The notes under the pieces were generated by a model. The model did not search any database, had not been told where the DNA came from, and saw only the letters and a program-made list of their open reading frames with translations. Shown here one piece after another: positions 17,619 to 25,585 of a DNA stretch of 64,000 nucleotides. Numbering within the stretch: the stretch's first letter is position 1; every line of letters begins with the position of its first letter. This stretch comes from an uncultured Oscillospiraceae bacterium (GTDB lineage Bacteria > Bacillota > Clostridia > Oscillospirales > Oscillospiraceae): the NCBI GenBank assembly GCA_934636655.1, contig CAKUAS010000006.1:60721-124720 (forward strand). The letters run 5' to 3'. The translations under genes were made by a program, and so were the position numbers.

Positions 17619-17762
17619 ATTTGCGGCGCGCAGCTTTTTGTCATCCCCGAGCGGTTGCCCGTGCCTGCACGGGCGAGCGAGTGGGGACATCCGCGCCACG
17701 AAGTGCCGAAGGCGCTTCGCACGCCGCGCACCTCAGTTCTCGAAGCGTTAATCGGCTTATTC

Positions 17763-17795
17763 AACTGCCATTCCAATGGGATGGCAGTTTTTTTA
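17763..17795 (+). terminator. rpsI terminator, copy 2
   Basis: Same hairpin with loop AAT in the second tandem unit. Confidence 0.85.
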
Positions 17796-17940
17796 TTTGC
17801 GGCGCGCAGCTTTTTGTCATCCCTGAGCGGTTGCCCGTGCTTGTACGGGCGAGCGAGTGGGGACATCCGCGCCACGAAGTGCCGAAGGCGCTTCGCACGC
17901 CGCGCTCCTCAGTTCTCGAAGCGTTAATCAGCTTATTCCA

Positions 17941-17971
17941 CTGCCATTCCAATGGGATGGCAGTTTTTTTA
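17941..17971 (+). terminator. rpsI terminator, copy 3
   Basis: Same hairpin in the third unit with the outer AA pair lost (CCACTGCC). Confidence 0.85.
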
Positions 17972-18007
17972 TTTGCGGCGCATGGACTCATCTACGGTAC
18001 ATTTATC

Positions 18008-18059
18008 TCTGCTGCCGGCAATCACCGTATCGGCAGGTAACTCGATGCACCTCTGAAAA
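18008..18059 (-). repeat. E1 repeat, right end only
   Basis: Reads, inverted, AGAGGTGCATCGAGTTACC, then TACGGTGATTGCCGGCAGC. No matching left end is found. The rpsI tandem array occupies that side. Confidence 0.6.
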
Positions 18060-18072
18060 GCCGCTAAAGCAC

Positions 18073-18102
18073 TTGACGAAATGGGTGTTTTGGTGCATTA
18101 TA
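18073..18102 (+). promoter_or_regulatory. Promoter of lspA-rluD
   Basis: TTGACG (18073-18078), 17-18 base spacer, CATTAT/ATTATA at about 18096-18102. Confidence 0.5.
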
Positions 18103-18137
18103 TAAGGTGATTAAATGGAAACTGAAAGGACTTGACC

Positions 18138-18917
18138 ATGCTTTTTGCGATCGTTGCCGCGGTGATACTCATCGCGGATCAGTGGCTTAAATATTGGGTC
18201 ACGGTGAATATAACGTTGTCAACAGGCTCACAGGAGCTGATCCCGGGCGTCGTGAAGCTCGTTAATATACACAACTCGGGTGCCGCGTTCGGACTGCTTG
18301 ACAATGTTGACTACGCGCGCTGGATATTTCTCGCTGTAACGGCGGTGTTTGTCGTCGTTATCGCTGTTCTGCTTGTTCGGCGCGTGTTCGATTCACGCTT
18401 TGCGGTATGGTGCGAGGTGCTGTTTCTGACCGGTGCTATCGGCAACTGCATCGACAGGGTTTTCCTCGGCTACGTTGTGGACATGTTCAAGCTCGAATTT
18501 GTCAATTTCGCGGTATTCAACATCGCCGATGCCGTACTGGTCGTATCCTGCCTGATGTTCGTGATCTACGTTTTCTTCGGCTCGCGCGGCGAGAACGATG
18601 AGGACGAGGACGATGCTCCCGTTAAGGTGAGGCCCGTGCCGCGCCAGACTGCAGAACCCACCGATGATTTTGCCGATATCTTCGGCATAAACACCAACAC
18701 CCGCGAGCAGCCGCAGGAGGCACAGCCGATAAAGCCCGAGCCGACTGCTCCGACCTCGCACGATGCGTTTTGGGATGATTTCGGTCCGGCGCTGCGCAAT
18801 AATACGCCGGCGGCCGCAAAGCCTGCCGAAGAAAAATCTGAAGCACCGAAAGAAGCCCCCAAGGCAAGCGAGGAGTTCAGCGTTGAGGACATTCTCGCCG
18901 AGTTTAAGGATCTGTAA
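18138..18917 (+). CDS. lspA: Lipoprotein signal peptidase II with long C-terminal extension
   Basis: 259 residues from the ATG at 18138 (AAAGGA 7 bases upstream; a TTG at 18132 would sit too close to it). Residues 1-150 are a normal LspA: four membrane helices, NSGAAFG, and the two catalytic Asp in GNCIDR and FNIADA. LspA removes signal peptides from prolipoproteins, and several substrates are encoded in this window. After the last helix (YVFFGSRG) comes an extension of about 110 residues, acidic and Pro/Ala/Glu-rich, ending EEFSVEDILAEFKDL, which is not part of the standard enzyme. The stop overlaps the rluD ATG by one base. Confidence 0.95.
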   Translation: MLFAIVAAVILIADQWLKYWVTVNITLSTGSQELIPGVVKLVNIHNSGAAFGLLDNVDYARWIFLAVTAVFVVVIAVLLVRRVFDSRFAVWCEVLFLTGAIGNCIDRVFLGYVVDMFKLEFVNFAVFNIADAVLVVSCLMFVIYVFFGSRGENDEDEDDAPVKVRPVPRQTAEPTDDFADIFGINTNTREQPQEAQPIKPEPTAPTSHDAFWDDFGPALRNNTPAAAKPAEEKSEAPKEAPKASEEFSVEDILAEFKDL

Positions 18918-19849
18918 TGGATTATTTGGACGATAACATAATAACGGTAACAGCACAGGAGAGCGCCGAACGCATCGACGCTCTCCTTGCGCGCTGTGTA
19001 CCGGAACTTACGCGAAGTGCCGCCGCGCGGCTTATTGACGACGGTGCTGTGACGGTCGGGGGGAAAACCGTTAAGAAAAACTACAAGTGCGCACCCGGCG
19101 AAGAGGTAACGCTCATAATTCCCGAGGCTGCCGATACCGACCTTCAGCCGCAGGATATCCCGATCGACATCGTGTATGAGGATGACGACCTGCTGGTCGT
19201 TAACAAGGCGCGCGGTATGGTCGTACACCCCGCACCGGGCCACCCGGACGGAACTCTCGTAAACGCACTGATGTTTCACTGCGGCGACTCGCTTTCCGGC
19301 ATCGGCGGCGAGAAGCGCCCCGGCATCGTGCACCGCATCGACAAGGACACTTCTGGTCTCCTGATAGTCGCAAAAAACGATTTTGCTCACCTCGCGCTGT
19401 CGGCGCAGCTTTCCGACCGCAGCCTCTCACGCGTATATGAAGCTGTCGTGCGCGGAGGCATGCGCGAGGATTCGGGCACGGTGGACGCGCCGATAGGCCG
19501 TCACCCGACCGACCGCAAAAAAATGGCCGTCACACAGAAGGGCTCACGCAATGCCGTGACGCACTGGGAGGTCATTGCGCGCTATCGCGGCTACACGCAC
19601 GTCCGCTGCCGTCTCGAGACCGGACGCACACATCAGATCCGCGTCCATATGGCGCACATCGGTCATCCCCTGCTTGGCGACAGCGTATACGGGGCCCCCT
19701 CGCCCGACAAAGGGCTTGCCGGTCAGTGCCTGCACGCACGAGAGCTTAAATTCATCCATCCACGCACCGGAGAGAAAGTCGTCATCTCCACCGATCTGCC
19801 GGAATACTTCGTAAACGTTCTCGGCAAGCTTTCTTTAGAGGCGCATTGA
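18917..19849 (+). CDS. rluD: RluD-family 23S rRNA pseudouridine synthase
   Basis: 310 residues. An S4 RNA-binding domain (RIDALLARCVPELTRSAAARLI, then PDDGAV-like turn) occupies about residues 12-75. The catalytic domain has HRIDKDTSGLLIVAKN with the active-site Asp, and ETGRTHQIRVH. It isomerises uridines in large-subunit rRNA. Site specificity within the RluA/C/D group is inferred. Translationally coupled to lspA, a common pairing in Bacillota. The final residues, SLEAH, come from the E1 repeat. Confidence 0.93.
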   Translation: MDYLDDNIITVTAQESAERIDALLARCVPELTRSAAARLIDDGAVTVGGKTVKKNYKCAPGEEVTLIIPEAADTDLQPQDIPIDIVYEDDDLLVVNKARGMVVHPAPGHPDGTLVNALMFHCGDSLSGIGGEKRPGIVHRIDKDTSGLLIVAKNDFAHLALSAQLSDRSLSRVYEAVVRGGMREDSGTVDAPIGRHPTDRKKMAVTQKGSRNAVTHWEVIARYRGYTHVRCRLETGRTHQIRVHMAHIGHPLLGDSVYGAPSPDKGLAGQCLHARELKFIHPRTGEKVVISTDLPEYFVNVLGKLSLEAH

Positions 19850-20252
19850 GGCTGCTGCGAATACATATATTGCAGTTGCCCGGTATCGGGGCTGCGGTGG
19901 AAATCGGTTTTGCATCGCACTACGGTACTGCACCGAACCTTGTAGGGAACGGACTTGCCCGTTCCGTTTCCGAAGGCTGCATCGGAACTGATTTAGACTC
20001 GAAGGGGCGAGCATTGCTCGCCCCTATGGTCGGAAGGAAAACTAAATACAAGCGCAAAAAGAGAGTGCGGGCGAAAAGTCCGCACTCTCTTTTTTGTTTT
20101 CACCTCATCTGTCGGCTTCGCCGACACCTTCCCCTCGAAGGGGAAGGCAAGATCTCGATACCGTAGGGCAAAGTAAAGACGGTTTCCACCGCAACCTCGA
20201 TACCGGACACCTGCAATAAATGTATAGGAGAAGCGTTAAAGCGCCTCTATAA
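19834..20252. mobile_element. E1 MITE-like element (about 419 bp) between convergent rluD and MFS genes
   Basis: Left end TTTAGAGGCGCATTGAGGC, right end inverted GCGTTAAAGCGCCTCTATAA. Inside: palindromes GGAACGG...CCCGTTCC (19946-19965) and GGGGCGAGC-ATT-GCTCGCCCC (20004-20024), a terminator, and a module with CTTCGCCGACACCTTCCCC (20115-20133). Both flanking stop codons fall inside the ends. Confidence 0.82.
20056..20097. terminator. Terminator inside the E1 element
   Basis: AAAAAGAGAGTGCGG / CCGCACTCTCTTTTT, symmetrical A/T runs, able to serve rluD and the MFS gene. Confidence 0.85.
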
Positions 20253-21381
20253 CAAGAAATATGGCGCTGACAACAGCAGCGAGGTAGTAGGGCAGTTTCA
20301 CGGACGAGGTGCCGAAGCTCGACACCAGCGACAGCAGAAACGGGCTTAAAAACTGCGACAGATACAGCGCGGCGGATATCATCGGCATGACCGTAGTCGC
20401 GGCGGCCCGGCCCTCGTTTGCCGAGGCCGCCGAGATGATGTAAGGTATGCCCACGCCGTTCGCAAAGCCGATGAGCGCAGAGCCTATGAGCGTTCCTACC
20501 CAGCCGCCGACAAAGGCCAGCAGGCAGTAACCGATGAGAAACAGCGCCGGTGCGACGAGTTTTGCAAACCTGCCGCTTACGCGCTTTACCCACACGAAGG
20601 CCAGACCTCCGGCAAAGGCGACGAGGTCGCATCCGGCCATTATCACGGCACACAGGCTCATAGGTATCACGCCCTCTGCCGCGGTCACGATCGCGAAGTT
20701 GGCAGGATAGATGAAGAATGCCGTCATGAGCAGAAACATGCACACAATGTGCTTGCGATTTCTGCGCCATACATCACCGCCGCGCGGCGCTTCGCTATCC
20801 TGCACATCTCTGCCGCGGATGCAGTCGTTGGGCATGAAAACAAGGCACAGGACGATGCTTATAAGCCCCATGAGGTAGACCATGAAGCTTAGCCGCCAGC
20901 TCACGTTTGCGAGCACACCTGCCAGCAGAGTTGCGACCACGCCGCCGAGCTGGTTGGCCGCCGAGGACAGACCCATGAGCCGCTCGCGCATTTCCGGCGG
21001 AAAGTAGAAGGTAAGGAGCCCCGTTGACAGCGGCATGATTATTCCGACGCCGATGCCGACGAGAGCACGCATGATAAGGACCGCCCAAATCGAGTCAAAC
21101 AGCCCTGCCGCCGCCCCGCCGACCGTGTACAGCACAAGTCCGAGCATCGTCAGCGTCCGAGCGCCGAAGCGCGCCGCGAGGCGGCCGAAAAACATGTTCG
21201 TTATCACGATAAACAGCGCAGGCATGCACACGATAAGCTGCACCTCGAGCTTGCTCGCGCCGGAAAAATACGCGCGTATGACCTCGAGTGCCGGTGCGAC
21301 TGCCGCACCGGCCATGACCGTCAGCAGCGACAGCGAAAGTATACTCGCCGCCAGCGGTTTGAGTTTGATTTGTCTGTTCAT
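20236..21381 (-). CDS. Major facilitator superfamily transporter
   Basis: 381 residues, about 11-12 hydrophobic segments. The MFS A-like loop FGRLAARFGARTLTMLG after helix 2 and GVGIGIIMPLSTGLLTFYF fit the drug/metabolite exporter branch. The substrate cannot be told from sequence. A small hydrophilic loop with RGRDVQDSEAPRGGDV separates the two halves. The last residues, IEAL, are encoded by an E1 repeat end. Confidence 0.85.
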   Translation of the reverse strand: MNRQIKLKPLAASILSLSLLTVMAGAAVAPALEVIRAYFSGASKLEVQLIVCMPALFIVITNMFFGRLAARFGARTLTMLGLVLYTVGGAAAGLFDSIWAVLIMRALVGIGVGIIMPLSTGLLTFYFPPEMRERLMGLSSAANQLGGVVATLLAGVLANVSWRLSFMVYLMGLISIVLCLVFMPNDCIRGRDVQDSEAPRGGDVWRRNRKHIVCMFLLMTAFFIYPANFAIVTAAEGVIPMSLCAVIMAGCDLVAFAGGLAFVWVKRVSGRFAKLVAPALFLIGYCLLAFVGGWVGTLIGSALIGFANGVGIPYIISAASANEGRAAATTVMPMISAALYLSQFLSPFLLSLVSSFGTSSVKLPYYLAAVVSAIFLVIEAL

Positions 21382-21401
21382 AATATTTCCTCTCTTTTCG
21401 G

Positions 21402-21677
21402 TTTTTTAGTGGCGAATTGAGACTGCTACGGATACTTTTATTGCGCAAGCCCGACCGGTGAGTACCGACGAAACCGTAAAAAACGGGCGGGCAATGCCCG
21501 CCCCTACGAATGGATTCAAGTGCGGGCAAAGCTTTTAGAAGCGGAACAGGCAAGCCTGTTCCCTACATGGCTGCGGCGCACTACGGTAGCGCGAGGCAAA
21601 AACGGTTTTTTCCGCATTTTCGATACCGGGCAAGCGCAATATATGTATTCGTATGTGAGTCCGTGCGCCTCTAAAAA
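21402..21677. mobile_element. E1 MITE-like element upstream of the MFS gene
   Basis: Left end TTTTTTAGTGGCGAATTGAG, right end inverted GTCCGTGCGCCTCTAAAAAA. Internal palindromes GGGCGGGC-AAT-GCCCGCCC (21485-21503) and GGAACAGGC-AA-GCCTGTTCC (21543-21562). Confidence 0.78.
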
Positions 21678-21684
21678 ATAAAAA

Positions 21685-21717
21685 AAGCGTAAGTCCGGTT
21701 TGGACTTACGCTTTTTT
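21685..21717. terminator. Terminator hairpin between two E1 elements
   Basis: AAGCGTAAGTCC / GGACTTACGCTT with T-run. The following 21730-21775 (ATTATAGCAGATTTTC, then AAAAAAGTC-AAA-GACTTTTTT) resembles the last hairpin of E2 and may be a partial E2 copy. Confidence 0.75.
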
Positions 21718-21766
21718 GCTACACAACGAAAGTGATTATAGCAGATTTTCTAAAAAAGTCAAAGAC

Positions 21767-21980
21767 TTTTTTAGAGGCGATTTTATATTTTACCTATACG
21801 TATATTGCTGTGTCCCGGTGTCGAAAAAACCGAACAAACCGGTTCTGCATCGCAATACTGTAGTGCGGCACAAATTTTGCGCTGTACCTGTGGGGAGCGG
21901 CATTTTCACGGTTTTGCCGACAGGTGCGATACCGGGCTACCGCAATATGCGTACCCTTAGGTGCGTCCGTGCGCCGCTAA
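21767..21980. mobile_element. E1 MITE-like element at the 3' end of the TRAP permease gene
   Basis: Left end TTTTTTAGAGGCGATTTTAT, right end inverted GTCCGTGCGCCGCTAAAAT. About 215 bp with little interior. It ends within about 3 bases of the permease stop codon. Confidence 0.72.
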
Positions 21981-21982
21981 AA

Positions 21983-24007
21983 TCATGCCATGGCTTCTTT
22001 GGATTCCTGCTTTGCCTTTATGAACTCATAAGCGGTGAGGCCGCCGACAAGGATGAGGCCGACAAGGTCGGTCTTCCAGCCGGGGATGATGAGGGTCAGA
22101 CCGCCGATGATGAACAGGATGCGGAAGATCCAGTTGAGCTTACGCTTTACGAAGCCGTTGAGACCGGCCGCGACGCCGTAGATGCCGAGCATTGCGCTCA
22201 GGCAGATGGTGACAACGTCGACCCAGCTGCCGACGTCAATGAACAGCATCGAGGGGCTGTAAGCGAAAACGTAGGGCACGATAAACGCGGCGATAGCGAG
22301 CTTTGTTGCGTTTACGCCGGTCTTCATCGGGTTTGACTTTGCTATCGCGCTGCCGGCATAGGCCGCGAGTGCGACAGGCGGGGTAATATCGGCGACGATG
22401 CCGAAGTAAAATACGAAGAAGTGTGCCGCAACGGTGGGAACGCCGAGCTTTTCGAGGATCGGCGCGCAGGTCGCTGCCATGATGCAGTAGTTAGCGGTCG
22501 TGGGAACGCCCATGCCGAGGATGATGCAGCAGATCATGGTCAGGAACAGACCAATGATGAGCGTATCACCGGAGAGGGCAACGATCGCGGTGATGAGCTT
22601 GGAGGCAAGACCGGTAACGGTGATGCAGCCTGCGATGACGCCTGCCATCGAGCAGGCGACGGCGACAGTGATGGTGCCCTTGCCGCCGGCCTCGAGAGCC
22701 TCGAGGAACTTCGCCGGAGTCAGGCGGCTGTCCTTATTGATAACGCCGACGATGATCGCCGCGATGATGGACAGAGCAGCGGCCTTCTGCATGGTGTAAA
22801 CGTTCAGGCTGACGAGAACGATCAGCAGAACGATGGGGATGAGCAGATAGCTCTTCACGGCAAGCTCCCTGCCGGGGACCATCTCGCTGCGCGAAATGCC
22901 CTTGAGGCCGAGCTTTTTGGCTTCGAGGTGAACCGCGACGAAGATGCCCGCAAAGTACAGGATCGCCGGGAGGATCGCCTTGAGCGCGATCTCTCCGTAG
23001 GGCAGATTGACGTACTCTGCCATCAGGAACGCCGCAGCGCCCATTATGGGGGGCATGATCTGGCCGCCGGTGGAGGCCGCAGCCTCAACAGCACCGGCAA
23101 ACTCGGGCTTGTAGCCGGTCTTCTTCATCATCGGGATGGTAACAGAGCCGGTGGTGACGGTGTTGCCGACGGAGGAGCCGGAAACCATGCCGCACAGAGC
23201 CGAGGAAATGACTGCAACCTTTGCAGGGCCGCCGGAGGACGCGCCCGCGACCTTGTTTGCAAGGTCGATGAAGAACTTCGCAATGCCGGTGCGCTCAAGG
23301 AAGGCACCGAATACAATGAACACAACGATGAACTTTGCACAGACGTTTATCGGAGTTCCGATAACGCCGCCGGTGGTGTAGAACAGAGTGTAGATCACGC
23401 GGCCGAGAACGTGCTGAAGATCCATGCCTCTGCCGAGCATGCTCCAAAACGTGTACACGACCAGAGCGCCCGCAACGCACAGGATAGGAACGCCGACGCA
23501 CCTGCGGCACAGCTCGACGAGCGAGAGGATGCCGATAACGCCGATGACGATGTATGTCGGGGTCATCTTCGAGGCACTTGTGAGAACCTTGATAATGGGG
23601 TCAAAATTGAATGCGTAGTAGAAGAAGCAGGCAGAACCCACGATCATGATTATCCAGTCGAACCACGGGATGTAGTTTTCGCGGACATGGTGCTTGCTCA
23701 TGGGGTAATACAGGAAGCCCATGAGGTTCACGCAGCCGAGGAAGATCATAAGACGGACCTCGAGCGAAGCGGTGCTCCACAGGGTGGAGTAGATGCAGTA
23801 GAGCGAGAACACAGCCATGATGCCCTGAATGACCTTCTGAGGAACGCCAGTCCATATACGGGTGTTCGACTCGCGGTCGTACTTTTTCATGACCTCGTCG
23901 ACCTCGGCGGCGGATACGGTCTCGTAGCCGTTTTCATCCACGGCCGCCTCGGAGGTCTTTATCTCCTCTGCCGGAGCCTCTGTGTCCTTTTTCTTGAACA
24001 GGGACAT
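21983..24007 (-). CDS. TRAP transporter fused permease (4TM/12TM)
   Basis: 674 residues. The N-terminal part, after a hydrophilic leader of about 60 residues, corresponds to the small DctQ-like subunit. The rest is the large DctM-like subunit with the repeated GxxxGxxxxPP-type signatures (GQIMPPIMGAAAFLMAEY, GMGVPTTANYCI, DITPPVALAAYAGSAIA). TRAP systems use an ion gradient to import organic acids or other small anions from an extracytoplasmic binding protein. It pairs with the TAXI protein encoded 155 bases upstream on the same strand. Confidence 0.93.
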   Translation of the reverse strand: MSLFKKKDTEAPAEEIKTSEAAVDENGYETVSAAEVDEVMKKYDRESNTRIWTGVPQKVIQGIMAVFSLYCIYSTLWSTASLEVRLMIFLGCVNLMGFLYYPMSKHHVRENYIPWFDWIIMIVGSACFFYYAFNFDPIIKVLTSASKMTPTYIVIGVIGILSLVELCRRCVGVPILCVAGALVVYTFWSMLGRGMDLQHVLGRVIYTLFYTTGGVIGTPINVCAKFIVVFIVFGAFLERTGIAKFFIDLANKVAGASSGGPAKVAVISSALCGMVSGSSVGNTVTTGSVTIPMMKKTGYKPEFAGAVEAAASTGGQIMPPIMGAAAFLMAEYVNLPYGEIALKAILPAILYFAGIFVAVHLEAKKLGLKGISRSEMVPGRELAVKSYLLIPIVLLIVLVSLNVYTMQKAAALSIIAAIIVGVINKDSRLTPAKFLEALEAGGKGTITVAVACSMAGVIAGCITVTGLASKLITAIVALSGDTLIIGLFLTMICCIILGMGVPTTANYCIMAATCAPILEKLGVPTVAAHFFVFYFGIVADITPPVALAAYAGSAIAKSNPMKTGVNATKLAIAAFIVPYVFAYSPSMLFIDVGSWVDVVTICLSAMLGIYGVAAGLNGFVKRKLNWIFRILFIIGGLTLIIPGWKTDLVGLILVGGLTAYEFIKAKQESKEAMA

Positions 24008-24026
24008 ATGAAAACAATCCTTTCGT

Positions 24027-24122
24027 CCCGATACTTTGCTGAACCCGGCAGCGCTGAGCTCAGCAAAGTATCGGGGTGTTTTTTAGCGCAATGACTACGG
24101 CGCACAAGACGCCGTAGTCATT
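24027..24122. promoter_or_regulatory. Two tandem hairpins between the TAXI and TRAP permease genes
   Basis: First: CCCGATACTTTGCTGA (24027-24042) pairs with 24060-24075 and is followed on the plus side by a T-run. Second: AATGACTACGGCG (24090-24102) pairs with 24110-24122. In the minus-strand operon they lie in the spacer between binding-protein and permease cistrons, a usual place for processing or partial-termination structures that keep binding protein in excess. Confidence 0.65.
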
Positions 24123-24162
24123 AATTATACAATAGTTTACCGTTAAGCTGCCGTTAAACTTA

Positions 24163-25143
24163 TCAGGCGGTCTTTACGGTGATGTCCTTCTCTGCGAAGT
24201 ACTTTGCAGCACCGGGGTGGTACGGTACGTCGGAGATGGAAGATGCGAAGTCGATGCTCAGCTCGGACTTCTTTGCGTGGCCGATCTCGTCGATGTTATT
24301 GAAGATAGCGGATACGAAGTTGTAGATAGCTGCCTCGGAAACATCGTTGCGTGCGATGACGACTGCTGCGACTGCAACGGTGGTCACATCCTCGGGAGTG
24401 CCGTAAACGTCCTTGGCGATGGTGTACTCTTTGTAGTAGGGGCTGGAAGCGATCAGGCTGTCGATGTGCTCCTTATCGAGGGAGACGAGGTAGACCTGCT
24501 TGCCGGTGCCAAGGTCCTGAACAGCGGGAGTGGGAGCGCCTGCAACGATGAATGCAGCGTCGATCTTGCCGTCCTTGAGGCTGTCTGCGGAGTCGCCGAA
24601 GTCGAGGTACTCAGCCTTGATGTCGTTCTCGGTCAGGCCGTATGCGCCGAGGAGGTCAAGTGCGTTGAAGTAAACGCCCGAGCCCTTTGCGCCGATGGAA
24701 ACGGTCTTGCCCTTGAGGTCTGCAACGGTCTTGATGCTGGAGTCGAGGGTTATAATCTGGACCTGCTCCATGTACAGAGCTGCGACAACGGAGAAGTCGG
24801 TGATCTTGTTGCCGTCAAACAGCTTCTCGCCGTTATATGCATAGCTCATAACGTCGGACTGCACGAAACCGAGCTGTGCGCCGTTTGCCTGAAGGTCCTC
24901 AACGTTTGCCTGAGAGCCCTTGCTGACGATAGCGGTAACGTTGGTAGCGGTCTTATCGCTGACCTGCTGTGCAAGAACGGTACCGAAAGCGTAGTAGGTG
25001 CCCTGCTCGCCGCCGGTCGCGAAGGTCAGATCGGCCTTGCCGTCGTCGTTTGCGGTATCGCCGCCGTTATTGGTATCGCCGCCGCATGCGCACAGCGCGA
25101 ATACCATCATAACAGCCAGAAGCATAGCTATTATTCTTTTCAT
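24163..25143 (-). CDS. TAXI-family TRAP transporter solute-binding lipoprotein
   Basis: 326 residues. The lipoprotein signal has lipobox LCAC with Cys 20, followed by a GGDTNNGG spacer. The mature part begins DLTFATGGEQGTYYAFG, the TAXI opening block, and contains KGSQANVEDLQANGAQLGFVQ. TAXI proteins deliver substrates such as glutamate-like acids to TRAP permeases. The substrate here is unknown. Good promoter upstream. Confidence 0.93.
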   Translation of the reverse strand: MKRIIAMLLAVMMVFALCACGGDTNNGGDTANDDGKADLTFATGGEQGTYYAFGTVLAQQVSDKTATNVTAIVSKGSQANVEDLQANGAQLGFVQSDVMSYAYNGEKLFDGNKITDFSVVAALYMEQVQIITLDSSIKTVADLKGKTVSIGAKGSGVYFNALDLLGAYGLTENDIKAEYLDFGDSADSLKDGKIDAAFIVAGAPTPAVQDLGTGKQVYLVSLDKEHIDSLIASSPYYKEYTIAKDVYGTPEDVTTVAVAAVVIARNDVSEAAIYNFVSAIFNNIDEIGHAKKSELSIDFASSISDVPYHPGAAKYFAEKDITVKTA

Positions 25144-25215
25144 GATTTTTTCCTCCTGTTGAATCTGAATTTTGCGTTTTGAATAATGTCATCTTCAAAA
25201 ATTCATTACAGGCGC

Positions 25216-25244
25216 ATTATACACCCTTGCTCACAGCATTTCAA
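25216..25244 (-). promoter_or_regulatory. Promoter of the TAXI-TRAP operon
   Basis: Minus strand: TTGAAA (25244-25239), 17-base spacer, TATAAT (25221-25216). Confidence 0.8.
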
Positions 25245-25344
25245 GCCCCAAAATGAAATTTTTATTTTTAAAATTTGCAAATAATTTCGCATACTAATTC
25301 GATTTTAACCATTTCTCATCGTTTTTTCGAGTAGTTTTGCAATA

Positions 25345-25400
25345 TATACCCTCTGCTTTGCAATTTTGACCTATATGTAGTTGCAAAATTGCAAGGGTAT
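25345..25400. promoter_or_regulatory. Interrupted inverted repeat in the TAXI-hom divergent region
   Basis: TTGCAATTTTG (25359-25369) is inverted at 25383-25393, and ATACCC (about 25346-25351) is matched by GGGTAT directly after the right arm. Possible operator for either divergent unit. The rest of the 440-bp A/T-rich spacer shows no further gene. Confidence 0.4.
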
Positions 25401-25499
25401 TTCCTGCATTATTTTTCGCGCAAATACCGTTTTCGTCATTTTGCCCTGTTTTACACCGCGTTTCTTGTGGCTTTTTTACATGGTTTTCGCAGAAAAGTC

Positions 25500-25528
25500 T
25501 TGCATATCGCGCCGGTACATGTTATATT
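25500..25528 (+). promoter_or_regulatory. Promoter of hom-lysC-asd
   Basis: TTGCAT (25500-25505), 17-base spacer, TATATT (25523-25528). Confidence 0.7.
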
Positions 25529-25538
25529 GTTCTCATCT

Positions 25539-25556
25539 CAAAAACATATGTTTTTG
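25539..25556. promoter_or_regulatory. Perfect 18-bp palindrome in the hom leader
   Basis: CAAAAACATATGTTTTTG, located just after the predicted transcription start and 30 bases before the hom ATG. It could be a dimeric repressor site or a short mRNA hairpin. Confidence 0.5.
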
Positions 25557-25585
25557 TATGAAAGACACATAAAGGCGGTACAGAT

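Larger units (their letters stand above)
17544..17975 (+). repeat. Tandem array copying the rpsI 3' end plus terminator (period 175-176 bp)
   Basis: Units begin GCACGCCGCG at 17544, 17719 and 17895. Each holds the last codons of rpsI (reading [12 protein letters not shown] in the first two copies, one base changed in the third), then CTTATTC, then the terminator, then about 100 bp containing hairpins such as GCCCGTGC-CT-GCACGGGC. The third unit stops just after its terminator. Open frames running through the array are artefacts of the duplication. Confidence 0.92.

Noticed and set aside
17544..17975. CRISPR-like periodic repeat
   Set aside because: The repeat unit is 175 bp, includes coding sequence and terminators, and has no short repeat/unique spacer structure or cas genes.
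17601..18105. Short open frames ending APQFSKR after rpsI
   Set aside because: They are duplicated rpsI tail read through the tandem array, not genes.
22421..24094. 557-codon open frame opposite the TRAP permease
   Set aside because: Composition typical of a reverse frame and no start signal. The TRAP motifs on the minus strand are clear.
25529..25585. T-box or amino-acid attenuator before hom
   Set aside because: The leader is under 60 bases, too short for a T-box, and has no leader peptide rich in Thr or Met.
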